Assembly: GCF_013978595.1 (NCBI RefSeq)
Contig: NZ_JACDTZ010000001.1
Location: 868,001-932,000 of the forward strand
Direction of reading: 5' to 3'
Origin: Corynebacterium haematomassiliense
Lineage (GTDB): Bacteria > Actinomycetota > Actinomycetes > Mycobacteriales > Mycobacteriaceae
Length of the DNA stretch: 64,000 nucleotides
Notes under the pieces: model-generated
Databases searched by the model: none
The model's input: the letters and a program-made list of their open reading frames with translations, nothing else
Told to the model about the DNA's origin: nothing
Part shown: positions 53,948-63,729 of the stretch, piece by piece
Position numbering within the stretch: the first letter of the stretch is position 1
Layout: the number at the start of each line of letters is the position of its first letter
Translations under genes and position numbers: made by a program

Positions 53948-55348
53948 CTAACGGCGCGGCGTCCGGCGGTGCGGCTGCCCATGGTAGGCCGCGGCGACCG
54001 GCTGGGTCACCGGCGTGCCGTAGCGCTCGCGGCGCGGCGCGGCAGCCGGAGCCGGGCGGCGCTGCTTGAGCGCGCGGGGCTCGCCGATGAAGAACATGCG
54101 GTCGAACAGGGGGCGGCCGTAGTTCTGCATGGACGAAATCGCGTCCGGCTCGTGGCGCGCAACTGAGGCCAGCACGCCCATCGCGCCGAGGGTGAACACG
54201 GCCGAGGAGCCGCCGGCGGACAGCATGGGCAGCTGGATGCCGGTCACCGGCAGAAGGCCCACCACGTAGGCCATGTTGATGAAAGCCTGGGAGACCACCG
54301 TGGCGGTCAGGGACGCAGCCATGAGCGTCTGGTACTGCGTCTGCGCGCGCAGCGCGGTGCGCATGCCGAAGAAGCCCAGCAGCGCGAACAGGGTGATGAC
54401 CAGCGCGCCGCCCCACAGACCGAGCTCCTCGCCGATGACGGCGAAGATGAAGTCGTTGCGCGCCTCCGGCAGGTAGAACCACTTCGCGCGGGACTGGCCC
54501 AGGCCAACACCGAAGATATGGCCGTCCGCCAGTGAGAGGAAGCCCTGGTGGGACTGGAACGCGATGCCCTGCGTATCATCGAAGTGGCCGCGCAACGCGT
54601 CGAAGTAGACGTGGAAGCGGTCAGAGCGGAAGCTGCCGGAGAGGAAGATCACCACCAGGGCCACCAGGCCCGAGGCCACGACGACGCCCACGGCCTTCAG
54701 GGACACGCCGGCAAAGAGCAGGATGAACGCCACCACGACGGCGAGCGACAGCGCCATGCCCATGTCTCCCTGCATGGCGATCAGCCCGACGCAGATGATG
54801 GAAACGGTGAGGAACGCGGCAAACCCGTTGTTCGGGGTGCTCAGGCGGCGCGGGTCCTTGTTGGCCAGGATCTTCGCGCCCCACATAGATATGGCCACGC
54901 GGGCGAACTCGGAGGGCTGCAGGCGAAGCGGGCCGGCCACCAGCCAGGACTGCGAACCCACCTCTGCGCGGCCAGTGCCCAGCGGCGTGAGCACGGCGAT
55001 CAGCAGCAGGACCGCAATGATCATCAGCCAGTTGCTCAGGCCCCGCAGCCGCTCCGGCGGGGTCTTCAGCGCCGCCCAGAACGCGATGAGGCCGAGCACG
55101 ACCATCACGAACTGGCGCGCCGCCAGCGACCACACGCTCGCGCTCGCGGCGAACGAGGTCGCCATTGACGAGCTCATCACCATGACCACGCCGAGACCGG
55201 CGAGGAAGAGCACGATGCTGCGGATCATGGTGTAGTCGATAAGCGGCCGGGAATCGAGCGCATCCCGGATGCGCCTGACGCCTGCGCTGAGCTTCGATGG
55301 GGCGTCCGGCCGTGGTGCGCGTTGCCGGGGTGCGCGTTGAACCGTCAT
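53948..55348 (-). CDS. ftsW: Septal peptidoglycan glycosyltransferase FtsW (SEDS family)
   Basis: A 466-residue polytopic protein with about ten helices that polymerises lipid II at the septum with FtsI. Signature regions are QPSEFARVAISMW, the extracellular loop region with SHQGFLSLADGHIFGVGLGQS (in part), the EELGLWGGALVI segment with the catalytic-type acidic context, and GIQLPMLSAGGSS. The C-terminal tail of about 70 residues is Arg/Pro/Ala-rich and cytosolic. The start ATG 55348 is 51 bases after the murD stop. Confidence 0.95.
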   Translation of the reverse strand: MTVQRAPRQRAPRPDAPSKLSAGVRRIRDALDSRPLIDYTMIRSIVLFLAGLGVVMVMSSSMATSFAASASVWSLAARQFVMVVLGLIAFWAALKTPPERLRGLSNWLMIIAVLLLIAVLTPLGTGRAEVGSQSWLVAGPLRLQPSEFARVAISMWGAKILANKDPRRLSTPNNGFAAFLTVSIICVGLIAMQGDMGMALSLAVVVAFILLFAGVSLKAVGVVVASGLVALVVIFLSGSFRSDRFHVYFDALRGHFDDTQGIAFQSHQGFLSLADGHIFGVGLGQSRAKWFYLPEARNDFIFAVIGEELGLWGGALVITLFALLGFFGMRTALRAQTQYQTLMAASLTATVVSQAFINMAYVVGLLPVTGIQLPMLSAGGSSAVFTLGAMGVLASVARHEPDAISSMQNYGRPLFDRMFFIGEPRALKQRRPAPAAAPRRERYGTPVTQPVAAAYHGQPHRRTPRR

Positions 55349-55399
55349 GCTGCCCTTTCGATTGGAACCGCGGAAGAAAACCTCAACCTTGAGTTGAGC

Positions 55400-56803
55400 T
55401 TACTTGTTGTGCGGGTCCCAGTGTCGCATTGCGGCAGCCGCGAATGCGTTGCCACGCGCAGACATGCCGGAAAACATGTCCAAGCTCGCCGCGGCGGGCG
55501 CCAAAAGCACGGTGTCCCCCGGCTGCGCTTGCGTGGCCGCCCACGCGACGACCTCGTCCATCGCCTGCTCCGGGTCCTGCGCGTCGGAGACGAACACGGG
55601 CACCTCCGGCACGACCTGCTCGAGCGAGGTGCGGATCAGCTCCCGGTCCACGCCCAGAAGCGCCACCGCGCGGAACTGCGTGGCGTGCGCCTTGACCACG
55701 GCGTCCACGGACGCGCCCTTGAGCTGCCCGCCGGCGACCCACACCACAGTGCCGGCGCCGGTGAGTGCCGAATCCGCCGCGTGCGGGTTGGTGGCCTTGG
55801 AGTTGTCCACCCAGTCCACCCCGCCGCCGGAGTGCACGACCGCGCCGCGATGGCCCTCCACCTGGTACACGTCCAGCGCGCGCTGGATGTGCTCAGGGCT
55901 GGCACCCTGCGTCAGCGCCACAGCGGTGGCGGCCAGCGCGTCTAGGACGCCTGCGGCACCAGCGGGCTCGATGCCGTCGGCTGATGCGACATCCACAACT
56001 GTGCCGCCAAGCTTTGCGACGATGCGTCCGCCCACCACACCAACCTGGCCGTCCGCCGGCTCGCCGAGTGTGAATCCCACGATGTCCTCGCGCCCCGTGG
56101 CGGCGGCGATTCGGGCGACCTCGGTGTCGTCGATGCCTGCGACCGCCACCGGCGCCTTGAGCACCTTCGCCTTGGCGGCGGCGTACTCGGCGAAGCTGCC
56201 GTGCCAGTCGATGTGGTCGTCTGCCAGGTTCAACAGCACGCCCGCATCGGGCACGAGCTGGGAGGACCAGTGGAGCTGGAAGCTGGACAGTTCAGCCACC
56301 AGCACGTCCAAACGCTCCGGCGCGAGCATCGCCTCCCCCACCGCGACGCCGATGTTGCCGCACGCGCCCGCGCGCAGGCCGGTGTCCTTGCCGGCCTCGA
56401 TCATCATCTGCGCGAGCATGCCGGTAGTGGTGGTTTTGCCGTTCGTGCCAGTGACCACCAGCCAAGTGCGGGGTTTGCCGAAGACTCCGGCGCGGTCCAG
56501 CCGGAAGCACAGTTCTACGTCGCCGATGACGTCGATGCCGGCGGATGCGGCGTCGACAAGCAAGGGCGTATCCGGCCGCCACCCGGGCGAGGTGACCACA
56601 AGCCCGACCTCACCGAAGCGGGCGCGTGCTTCGCCGCCGGTGCAGGTGTCGTAGCCGGCAGCCGCGGCGCGGGCCCGGCCGGCATCACTGTCGTCCACGA
56701 CGGTGAAGCAGGCGCCGGCGCGCTCAAGCAGCTGCGCCGCCCCGAGCCCCGACACACCGGCGCCGGCGACCAGAGTGTAGTCCGGCAGAATCGGCTGCGT
56801 CAC
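55400..56803 (-). CDS. murD: UDP-N-acetylmuramoyl-L-alanine-D-glutamate ligase
   Basis: A 467-residue Mur ligase adding D-Glu. It has an N-terminal [15 protein letters not shown] Rossmann start, the ATP loop [25 protein letters not shown] in the central domain and the [14 protein letters not shown] segment binding substrate. GTG 56803 is chosen because it overlaps the mraY TGA in a GTGA arrangement that favours coupling, with GGGGCG as ribosome site; GTG 56824 would add seven residues and a 25-base overlap. Confidence 0.94.
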   Translation of the reverse strand: MTQPILPDYTLVAGAGVSGLGAAQLLERAGACFTVVDDSDAGRARAAAAGYDTCTGGEARARFGEVGLVVTSPGWRPDTPLLVDAASAGIDVIGDVELCFRLDRAGVFGKPRTWLVVTGTNGKTTTTGMLAQMMIEAGKDTGLRAGACGNIGVAVGEAMLAPERLDVLVAELSSFQLHWSSQLVPDAGVLLNLADDHIDWHGSFAEYAAAKAKVLKAPVAVAGIDDTEVARIAAATGREDIVGFTLGEPADGQVGVVGGRIVAKLGGTVVDVASADGIEPAGAAGVLDALAATAVALTQGASPEHIQRALDVYQVEGHRGAVVHSGGGVDWVDNSKATNPHAADSALTGAGTVVWVAGGQLKGASVDAVVKAHATQFRAVALLGVDRELIRTSLEQVVPEVPVFVSDAQDPEQAMDEVVAWAATQAQPGDTVLLAPAAASLDMFSGMSARGNAFAAAAMRHWDPHNK

Positions 56804-57900
56804 AGGTTCGCCCCGTTCAGCCACTCGCCGTAGAACACGGCCAGGCCGAGCATGAACGCCATGGCGGAGATGATCCAGAACCGCACCACGACGGTCATCT
56901 CGTGCCAGCCGCCGTTTTCAAAGTGGTGGTGGAACGGCGCCATGCGGAACACGCGCTTGCCAGTGGACTTAAACGACGCCACCTGAATGACCACCGAGAG
57001 CGCCTCGAGCACGAACAGCGCGCCGATGATGATCATCAACAGTTCCGTGCGCGAGCCCACGGACAGGCCAGCGACCAGGCCGCCGAGTGCCAGCGAGCCG
57101 GTGTCGCCCATGAAGATCTTCGCCGGGGCGGCGTTCCACCAGAGGAAGCCCACGCATGCGCCGAAGCCTGCGGAGGCCAGGATGGCCAGATCCAGCGGGT
57201 CGCGCACGCTGTAGCAGCCCGCGGCGGCCACAGCGTCGCAGGAGTTGCGGAACTGCCAGAAAGTGATGCCCACGTACGCAGCCATCACCAGCGCGGTGGT
57301 GCCGGAGGCAAGCCCGTCCAGGCCGTCAGTGAGGTTGACCGCGTTCGACCATGCGGCCAACAGGATGTAGATGAAGATGAGGAAGAAGATCGTGCCGACG
57401 GTCCCGCCGCCGAAGGTCAGGTCGATCGTTTCGATGTCGCGCACGAAGCTCAAAAACTGCGAGCCCGGGGTCAGCCCGTTTTCATCCGGGAAGCGCAGGA
57501 TGAGCGTGCCGAAGATCAGCGAGATGGCCAGCTGCGCCACCAGCTTCGCGGTCTTGTTCAAGCCCAGGTTGCGCGACATGAACAGCTTGATGCCGTCGTC
57601 CGCGAAGCCGACCAGGCCCAATGACAGGGTGAGAAACAGCACGATCAGACCGGTGGCTGTGAACGCTGCGTGGCCTGTGATCAGGGCGACGAGGCTGCCG
57701 CCGAGGTAGCCCATGGTGATGCCGGCGAGGATGGCGATGCCGCCCATCGTCGGGGTGCCGCGTTTGCGGGCGTGGGACGCCGGACCATCCTCGCGGATCT
57801 CCTGGCCCATGGCCCGCCGGTTGAAGTACCGGATGAGCGCAGGGGTGAGGAAGATCGAAACCAAAAAGCTGATGATTCCGGCGCAGATAACTTGAACCAT
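56800..57900 (-). CDS. mraY: Phospho-N-acetylmuramoyl-pentapeptide transferase
   Basis: A 366-residue membrane enzyme with about ten helices that moves phospho-MurNAc-pentapeptide onto undecaprenyl phosphate to make lipid I. The conserved cytoplasmic motifs are [20 protein letters not shown] (Asp pair), [13 protein letters not shown] and the His cluster [15 protein letters not shown]. Between murF and murD it keeps standard dcw order. ATG 57900, 36 bases after murF. Confidence 0.96.
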   Translation of the reverse strand: MVQVICAGIISFLVSIFLTPALIRYFNRRAMGQEIREDGPASHARKRGTPTMGGIAILAGITMGYLGGSLVALITGHAAFTATGLIVLFLTLSLGLVGFADDGIKLFMSRNLGLNKTAKLVAQLAISLIFGTLILRFPDENGLTPGSQFLSFVRDIETIDLTFGGGTVGTIFFLIFIYILLAAWSNAVNLTDGLDGLASGTTALVMAAYVGITFWQFRNSCDAVAAAGCYSVRDPLDLAILASAGFGACVGFLWWNAAPAKIFMGDTGSLALGGLVAGLSVGSRTELLMIIIGALFVLEALSVVIQVASFKSTGKRVFRMAPFHHHFENGGWHEMTVVVRFWIISAMAFMLGLAVFYGEWLNGANL

Positions 57901-57936
57901 GGAAGTTGTACCTTGCTATTTCTCTACGTCGAGTGT

Positions 57937-59457
57937 CTACCTAAGCGTATGCCCTTGCAGGAGCGCTTCCGCCACCACCCACAGCCGGGCGGCGTTGGAT
58001 GCCTTGACCAGCACAACATCCCGGTCGCCGCGTTCGCGCCAATTGTCCTCCCCCGCCGGCGCAGACGCCAGCAGCTCGCGCACGGCCTGCGCGGCCTCGT
58101 CGGTGTCGGCGACGGCGGTGGTGCGGATGCCTTGGTCCCCGGCGCGCTGGGTCAGCGCGGCCATTGCGGCGGACTTGCCGACGGCCACAAGGTGCGTCAC
58201 CCGGTAGCGCGCCAATTCGTCCGCGAGTAGCGCATGCTCCTGCTCGGCGCCGGCACCCAGCTCGCTCATCTCGCCGAGCACAGCCACCGAGCGCACGCCC
58301 GGGCGGGCGGCGGCGGTGTAGCCCAGCGCAGCAATGGCCGCGCGCATGGATTCGGGGTTGGCGTTGTAGGCGTCGTTGATCACGGTCACGCCGTCGGCGC
58401 GCGTGTTGACGTCCATGCGGTTGACGGACACCGAGCTGGCCGCGGAAAGAGCCTCGGCCACGGTGGCCGCATCCATGCCCAGCTCCGTGCCCACGGCCGC
58501 CGCGGCGAGCGCGTTGCCCACCTGGTGCGCGCCGAACACGCCGAGCGTGACGCGCTGCGGCTCGCCGTTCGGGGTGTGCATAGTGAAGGACGCCCGCGCC
58601 ACCGCGTCGAGCGTCACGCCCGTGGCGTAGTAGTCCGCGTTCGTGTTGCCGGATTCGGAGAACGTGACCACGCGCGCGTTGGTGCGCGGCGCCATGCCGG
58701 CGACCAGTTCGTCGTCCGCGTTGAGCACGGCGACGCCGCTCTGCGGCAGCGCCTCCACCAGCTCGCCCTTGGCCTTCGCGATGTTTTCGCGGGAGCCGAA
58801 TTCGCCGATGTGCGCGGAGCCGACGTTGAGCACCACGCCGATTTTCGGCGGCGCGATAGTGGCCAGGTGAGCGATGTGGCCGATGCCGCGGGCGGACATC
58901 TCCGCGACCAAGAAGTCTGTGTCTTCGGTGCAGCGCAGCACTGTGTACGGGTGGCCGATCTCGTTGTTGAAGCTGCCCGGGGGTGCCACCGTCTCGCCGG
59001 CGCGCGAGAGCACTGCGGCGATGAGGTCCTTCGTGGACGTCTTCCCCGCAGAGCCCGTCACGCCCACGATGGTCAGCCCGTGATTGTTTGTCAGCTCGCG
59101 GGCGACGGCGGAAGCGAGCTTGGACATGCCGTCCACCACGCCCGCTGCGGAGCCGTCCGGGTCGTTCGTGGCCAGGTCCGAGTTGTCGCCTTCGCGGGGC
59201 GGAAGCTTCTCGACGATCACCGCTGGCCGACCCACCTCACGCGTGGTCAGCGACGCGGCAGCGCCAGCCTCGGCGGCCTTGTCCACGAAGTCGTGCCCGT
59301 CCACGCGCGCGCCCGGGAAGGCCACGAAGAGCCCGCCTGGGCCGATCTTGCGAGAATCGAACTCCACGAACCCGGTCACGTGCGTGTCCGGGTTGGCCTC
59401 GGGGCTCAAGCGTCCGCCGGTGATCTCGGCGATGCGCTCCAGCGTCATGTCGATCAT
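57937..59457 (-). CDS. murF: UDP-MurNAc-tripeptide-D-alanyl-D-alanine ligase
   Basis: A 506-residue Mur ligase adding D-Ala-D-Ala. It has the N-terminal uracil-binding domain (VEFDSRKIGPGGLFVAFPG), the ATP loop GVTGSAGKTSTKDL, FNNEIGHPYTVL, and the C-terminal NDAYNANPESMRAA and GEMSELGAGA segments. An insertion of about 30 residues (REGDNSDLATNDPDGSAAGV) near residue 105 has no obvious role. ATG 59457 overlaps the murE TGA as ATGA, suggesting coupling; ATG 59448 is possible. Confidence 0.95.
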   Translation of the reverse strand: MIDMTLERIAEITGGRLSPEANPDTHVTGFVEFDSRKIGPGGLFVAFPGARVDGHDFVDKAAEAGAAASLTTREVGRPAVIVEKLPPREGDNSDLATNDPDGSAAGVVDGMSKLASAVARELTNNHGLTIVGVTGSAGKTSTKDLIAAVLSRAGETVAPPGSFNNEIGHPYTVLRCTEDTDFLVAEMSARGIGHIAHLATIAPPKIGVVLNVGSAHIGEFGSRENIAKAKGELVEALPQSGVAVLNADDELVAGMAPRTNARVVTFSESGNTNADYYATGVTLDAVARASFTMHTPNGEPQRVTLGVFGAHQVGNALAAAAVGTELGMDAATVAEALSAASSVSVNRMDVNTRADGVTVINDAYNANPESMRAAIAALGYTAAARPGVRSVAVLGEMSELGAGAEQEHALLADELARYRVTHLVAVGKSAAMAALTQRAGDQGIRTTAVADTDEAAQAVRELLASAPAGEDNWRERGDRDVVLVKASNAARLWVVAEALLQGHTLR

Positions 59458-60938
59458 GCTCGAGATTGCCTTTCTGTGATTGCCCTGCGCATCTCTTCGC
59501 GGTCGTCGAAGTGCAGCTTCTCGGTGCCGACGAGCTGACCGACCTCGTGGCCCTTGCCCACCACGATCACGGCGTCGCCGGGGCGCGCCCACTCGACGAG
59601 CGCGTCAATGGCCTTGCCGCGCGGGCTGACCTCGACGATCTCCGCGTCGGTCCCGGCCTCGCGCGCGCCCGCGAGCACAGCGGTGCGGATGGCGGCGGGG
59701 TCCTCGGTGCGCGGGTTGTCGTCGGTGACCACCACGAAGTCCGCGCCCTTGGCGGCCTCGGCACCCATCAGCGGGCGCTTGGAGGAATCGCGGTCGCCGC
59801 CCGCGCCGACGGCCACGCCGATGCGGCCTTCTACCTGGCCGCGCAGTGTGGCCAGCACCGCGCCGATGGCGGCCGGTTTGTGGGCGTAGTCCACGACGGC
59901 GACAAAGGGCTGGCCTTCGTCGATACGCTCCATGCGCCCCGGCACCGCCGCCTGCTCCAGGCCGCGCAGAAACGGCGTGAGCTCCACGCCCGCGGTCTGC
60001 GCGATGGCCGCGGCGAGGGCGGCGTTGGCCACGTTGAACGCGCCCGGCATAGGCAGGGTGAACTCGTAAGTGTCGTCGGCGGTGAGCTGGATGCGTTGGC
60101 GGCCTTGGTCGTCGATACGCACAAGCTCCGCGGTCACATCGGCGCCCTTGGTGGTGGCGACGGTGAGCGGATCGTCTGCGAGTTCGGCCATGCGCTGGCC
60201 CCACTCGTCATCGACGCAGACGACGCTGCGCTTGGCGCGCATCTCGCTTCCCGGTTCGAAGAACAGCGCCTTCGCCTGGAAGTAATCCTCCATGGTCGGG
60301 TGGAAATCCAGGTGGTCCTGTGAGAGGTTCGTAAACGCCGCGACGTCGAAGTCTGAACCGGTGACGCGGCCCAGCATGAGCGCGTGCGAGGAGACCTCCA
60401 TGACCACGTGCGTGACGCCCTCGTCGCGCATCTGCGCGAACAGCCGCTGCAGCATCGGCGCCTCGGGCGTGGTCAGCTCCGTGGCCACGTCCCGGCCCAT
60501 GATCTTCGTGCCGGTGGTGCCGATCAGCCCCACCTTGCAGCCGGCAGCGGTCAGACCCTTTTCCAGCATATAGGTGGTGGTGGTTTTGCCGGAGGTGCCG
60601 GTGACGCCGAGGAGCGTGAAGCTTTGCGACGGGTGCCCGTACACCTCTGCCGCCACATAGCCCAAGATTGCCCGCACGTCCTCTACCACCAGCACCGGGC
60701 GGCGGTCGGCAGTCTGCTGGATGATCGCCAGGCCGGCTTCGTCCGTAAGTATCGCGCCGGCGGCGGAGTCGAACGCGTAGGTCGCGCCGTGCACCCGGGT
60801 GCCGGGCAGCGCGGCGAACAGGCCACCGGGCTCGACGTTCTGCGAATCCAGGCCCACGAAGGTCACCGGCGCATCCGCGCTCGGCGGGTTGACGATGCGC
60901 GCGCCAGCGATGTCGGCGAGCTGCTGCAAGCTTGTCAT
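59454..60938 (-). CDS. murE: UDP-MurNAc-L-Ala-D-Glu:meso-diaminopimelate ligase
   Basis: A 494-residue Mur ligase adding the third residue of the stem peptide. The ATP loop is GVTGTSGKTTTTYML. The motif DNPRTEDP is the meso-diaminopimelate recognition signature, which implies DAP-type (A1gamma) peptidoglycan, as expected for corynebacteria. TNLSQDHLDFHPTMEDY and the EVSSHAL segment are standard. ATG 60938 has GGAGG seven bases upstream; an ATG five codons earlier overlaps that site. Confidence 0.96.
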   Translation of the reverse strand: MTSLQQLADIAGARIVNPPSADAPVTFVGLDSQNVEPGGLFAALPGTRVHGATYAFDSAAGAILTDEAGLAIIQQTADRRPVLVVEDVRAILGYVAAEVYGHPSQSFTLLGVTGTSGKTTTTYMLEKGLTAAGCKVGLIGTTGTKIMGRDVATELTTPEAPMLQRLFAQMRDEGVTHVVMEVSSHALMLGRVTGSDFDVAAFTNLSQDHLDFHPTMEDYFQAKALFFEPGSEMRAKRSVVCVDDEWGQRMAELADDPLTVATTKGADVTAELVRIDDQGRQRIQLTADDTYEFTLPMPGAFNVANAALAAAIAQTAGVELTPFLRGLEQAAVPGRMERIDEGQPFVAVVDYAHKPAAIGAVLATLRGQVEGRIGVAVGAGGDRDSSKRPLMGAEAAKGADFVVVTDDNPRTEDPAAIRTAVLAGAREAGTDAEIVEVSPRGKAIDALVEWARPGDAVIVVGKGHEVGQLVGTEKLHFDDREEMRRAITERQSRA

Positions 60939-60959
60939 TGTTGAGACCTCCATCTGTTT

Positions 60960-62930
60960 CTACTGGCCATGCAACGGGTACGGCTCTGCCGGCGGGCTCA
61001 GCGGCACGTTCTCACGGTTGAGCAGCCAACCAGAAATCTGCTTGAAAATCGGGGCCGCGGACTGCCCGCCGTTGCCACCCTCAAGCACGCCACGCTGCGG
61101 CTCGTCCAGCATGATGGCGACGACGAAGCGCGGGTCGTCCGCGGGCGCGACGCCGGCGAAGGTGATCCAGTAGGCGCTGTTGGAGTACGCACCGGTGTCC
61201 GGGTTGACCTTCTGGGCCGTGCCGGTCTTGCCGGAGAACTGGTAGCCCTCCAGGTTGTTGCCCTGGGCGGTGCCGTTGTTGACGCCTGCAGGGTCCTCCT
61301 GGAACGCGGCGCGGAACATGTCCAGCGTGGTGCGCGCGGCCTCCTCGCTGATCACGCGGGTGCGCTGCGGTTCCTCCTGCGCGATCTCCTCCCCGTCCGG
61401 GCCGGTGATCTTGTGGATGATGCGCGGCTGGATCCGCTCGCCCTCATTCGCGATGGTCTGGAACACCCCGGCCATCTGCAGCGTGGTCCAGCTCATGCCC
61501 TGGCCGATGGGCAGGTTGGCAAACGTGCCGCCGGACCACTGCTCCAGCACCGGAAGCAGGCCCGCGGACTCGTTGGGCAGCTCAATGCCGGTGCCCTGGC
61601 CGATGCCGAAGCGGTTCAGGTAATCCCAGTACCGCTCCTCCCCCAGGCGCTGGGCCAACTGGAGCGTGCCCACGTTGGAGGACTTACCGAAGATGCCGGC
61701 GGTGGTGTACGGCATTACACCGTGTTCCCACGCGTCGCGCACCGTGACGCCCGCCATGTCGATGGAGCCGGGCACCTGGTGCACCTCGAACGGGTCGGTC
61801 AGCCCCTGGTCGATCGCCGCGGCCGCGGTGATCACCTTCGCCACCGAGCCGGGCTCGAAGGGGTGCGACACGCTCGGGTTTTCAAAGTCCTTGCCCTGCT
61901 TGACCTGCTGGTCCACGTTGCCGTTCGGGTTGATCGTGTCGGTGTTGGCCATCGCCAGCACCTCGCCGGTGTGGGCGTCCATCACCACGGCCTGGGCTTC
62001 CTTGGCCAGGGAGTTGGACTTGGCCTGCTCCAGGGTCTGCTGGACGTAGGTTTGCAGGTCCAGGTCGATGGTCAGCTCGATCTGGGCGCCGCCGACGGCC
62101 GGGACAACGTCGCGAAGCGAGCCCGGAATCGACTGGCCGTTCGCGGACACGTCCTCGGTGGAGCGGCCGTCGATGCCTGTCAGGTCTGCGTCGCGAGAGG
62201 CTTCCATGCCGAACTGGCCTTGGCCGTCCATGGAGACCTTGCCGATGATGTTCTCGCCCACCGCACCGTTCGGGTACTGGCGGATGTCCTGGTGGTCCGC
62301 CGCGATGCCGTGGAACGCCTCCGCGACGGTGGCGGCGACATCCGGGTCGACGTTGCGCACCAGCACCTCGTAGCTGGAATCCGCGTGCAGCTTGTCCAAG
62401 ATCTCCTTGGCGCTGACCTGGCCGACCTTGGTGGTCGGCTCGCCGGTGACGGTGTTCGCGGGCGCGTCGCGCACCACTTCCCCGTCGCCGATCATGCCCG
62501 GGATCTCGTTCGCCATCGTGCGCAGCACATCTTCGACGCGGGCGTCCACCTGGGCGGCGATCTCCTCGGCCGACAGCCCGTCCACACGCATCTCAAGCTC
62601 CTGCTGCTCCTTGAGCTCCTTGCGCAGCTGCACCGGAGACACTGTCAGGGAGCGGGCCTGCATGGTGTAGGCCATCTTGTTGCCGTCGCGGTCCACGATC
62701 TCGCCGCGGCGCGCGCGGTCCACGTAGGTGCGGCTGCGCTGGTCGTTGGCCTGCTCGCGCAGCTCGTCGCCGATGATCACCTGCACCCAAAACAGGCGGC
62801 CGATGAGCAGGGCCGCCACCGCCAAGAAGACAATGCCGAGCCAGTACACACGCTTACCCGTGATCTGCTTCTGGGAAGCCTGCGCCGCATTCTCTGGCCT
62901 TACCTGCGCGCTCGCGCTAGTGCGTGGCAC
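60960..62930 (-). CDS. ftsI: Septal transpeptidase FtsI (penicillin-binding protein 3-like)
   Basis: A 656-residue class B penicillin-binding protein. One transmembrane helix near residues 28-50 (VYWLGIVFLAVAALLIGRLF) precedes the dimerisation domain starting RRGEIVDRDG. The transpeptidase has SVAK (nucleophile Ser362), KSSN at 416-419 and KTGTAQ near 568. The C-terminus ends shortly after this domain, with no PASTA repeat. It cross-links septal peptidoglycan made by FtsW. The gap of 97 bases to ftsL is the longest within the upstream dcw genes and may hold a promoter. Confidence 0.95.
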   Translation of the reverse strand: MPRTSASAQVRPENAAQASQKQITGKRVYWLGIVFLAVAALLIGRLFWVQVIIGDELREQANDQRSRTYVDRARRGEIVDRDGNKMAYTMQARSLTVSPVQLRKELKEQQELEMRVDGLSAEEIAAQVDARVEDVLRTMANEIPGMIGDGEVVRDAPANTVTGEPTTKVGQVSAKEILDKLHADSSYEVLVRNVDPDVAATVAEAFHGIAADHQDIRQYPNGAVGENIIGKVSMDGQGQFGMEASRDADLTGIDGRSTEDVSANGQSIPGSLRDVVPAVGGAQIELTIDLDLQTYVQQTLEQAKSNSLAKEAQAVVMDAHTGEVLAMANTDTINPNGNVDQQVKQGKDFENPSVSHPFEPGSVAKVITAAAAIDQGLTDPFEVHQVPGSIDMAGVTVRDAWEHGVMPYTTAGIFGKSSNVGTLQLAQRLGEERYWDYLNRFGIGQGTGIELPNESAGLLPVLEQWSGGTFANLPIGQGMSWTTLQMAGVFQTIANEGERIQPRIIHKITGPDGEEIAQEEPQRTRVISEEAARTTLDMFRAAFQEDPAGVNNGTAQGNNLEGYQFSGKTGTAQKVNPDTGAYSNSAYWITFAGVAPADDPRFVVAIMLDEPQRGVLEGGNGGQSAAPIFKQISGWLLNRENVPLSPPAEPYPLHGQ

Positions 62931-63027
62931 TGCTCACCTCCCATATCCACTGGCTGGTACCCGCCTTTATGTCGACAACCATCATGCCCCGCCCTCGGGC
63001 AGATACCTAGGTGCGCCACGCCAGCCG

Positions 63028-63708
63028 TTACGGCTGGGCCGCAACGTTGGCCTGGTACGGAGCCAAGTTGTCAAGGCGTGGGGCGTTCGCGGCGCGACCC
63101 GGACGCTGCGTCAGCGCATCCTCGAGCTCCTTCGTCGCGCGGTCATCCGACGACGCGCGGGAGGCCGGGCGGCCCTCGCCGTTGACGTCCACCAGCTTGG
63201 AGGCGGACTCCGGGTTGTACGGGCGCTGCTCCTCCGCGTGGCCTTCCTCATTGACCGCGACCACGCCCGGCTCGCCGGCGAGCACCATGCCCATGGAATC
63301 CGCGCGCTGCGCAAGCGCCGCCGAGGAACGGCGGTCCTCCAAGTCGCGGTTGAGGGACTCGACCTCATTTGCCAGCTGCTGCTCCTTGGCCTGCAGCTTC
63401 TGGATGGCAAAGGTCTGCGTGGTGGCAATGCCCGACAGGATCATCGCAGCCGCGATGCCGATGACCAGCAGTGGCAGCGCGATCTGGGACAGCGAAGAAA
63501 ACTTCGAGCGCGCCTTCGTGGTGGCCACGCGGCGCCCGCGGACGGACACCACCTGGTTGGATCCGAGCCGGCCCCGGGCCTTCGTGCGCTGCACGTGCGG
63601 CTTTACGCCCGGCGTGGTGCGCACACGGCTGGCCGGGTGCTCAGTGCGGCCCTGCGTGCGGCCTGGTGTGCGGGTCAGCGTTGCCGATCGCGTTGGTCGT
63701 GCAGCCAT
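63028..63708 (-). CDS. ftsL: FtsL-like divisome membrane protein
   Basis: A 226-residue bitopic protein at the ftsL position between rsmH and ftsI. A basic cytoplasmic N-terminus of about 70 residues (TRTPGRTQGRTEHPASRVRT) is followed by a helix (IALPLLVIGIAAAMILSGIA) and a coiled-coil segment (LQAKEQQLANEVESLNRDLE), then a 90-residue polar tail. Primary sequence of FtsL is poorly conserved; the call rests on topology, coiled coil and synteny. ATG 63708 with AGGACGG upstream, 21 bases after rsmH. Confidence 0.85.
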   Translation of the reverse strand: MAARPTRSATLTRTPGRTQGRTEHPASRVRTTPGVKPHVQRTKARGRLGSNQVVSVRGRRVATTKARSKFSSLSQIALPLLVIGIAAAMILSGIATTQTFAIQKLQAKEQQLANEVESLNRDLEDRRSSAALAQRADSMGMVLAGEPGVVAVNEEGHAEEQRPYNPESASKLVDVNGEGRPASRASSDDRATKELEDALTQRPGRAANAPRLDNLAPYQANVAAQP

Positions 63709-63729
63709 GGTGTCCGTCCTTTGTCGGGC

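Noticed and set aside
57937-63708. Frameshift or pseudogene status of dcw genes
   Set aside because: All Mur ligase, FtsI and FtsL frames are full length with intact motifs; 4-base overlaps such as ATGA and GTGA are normal coupling.
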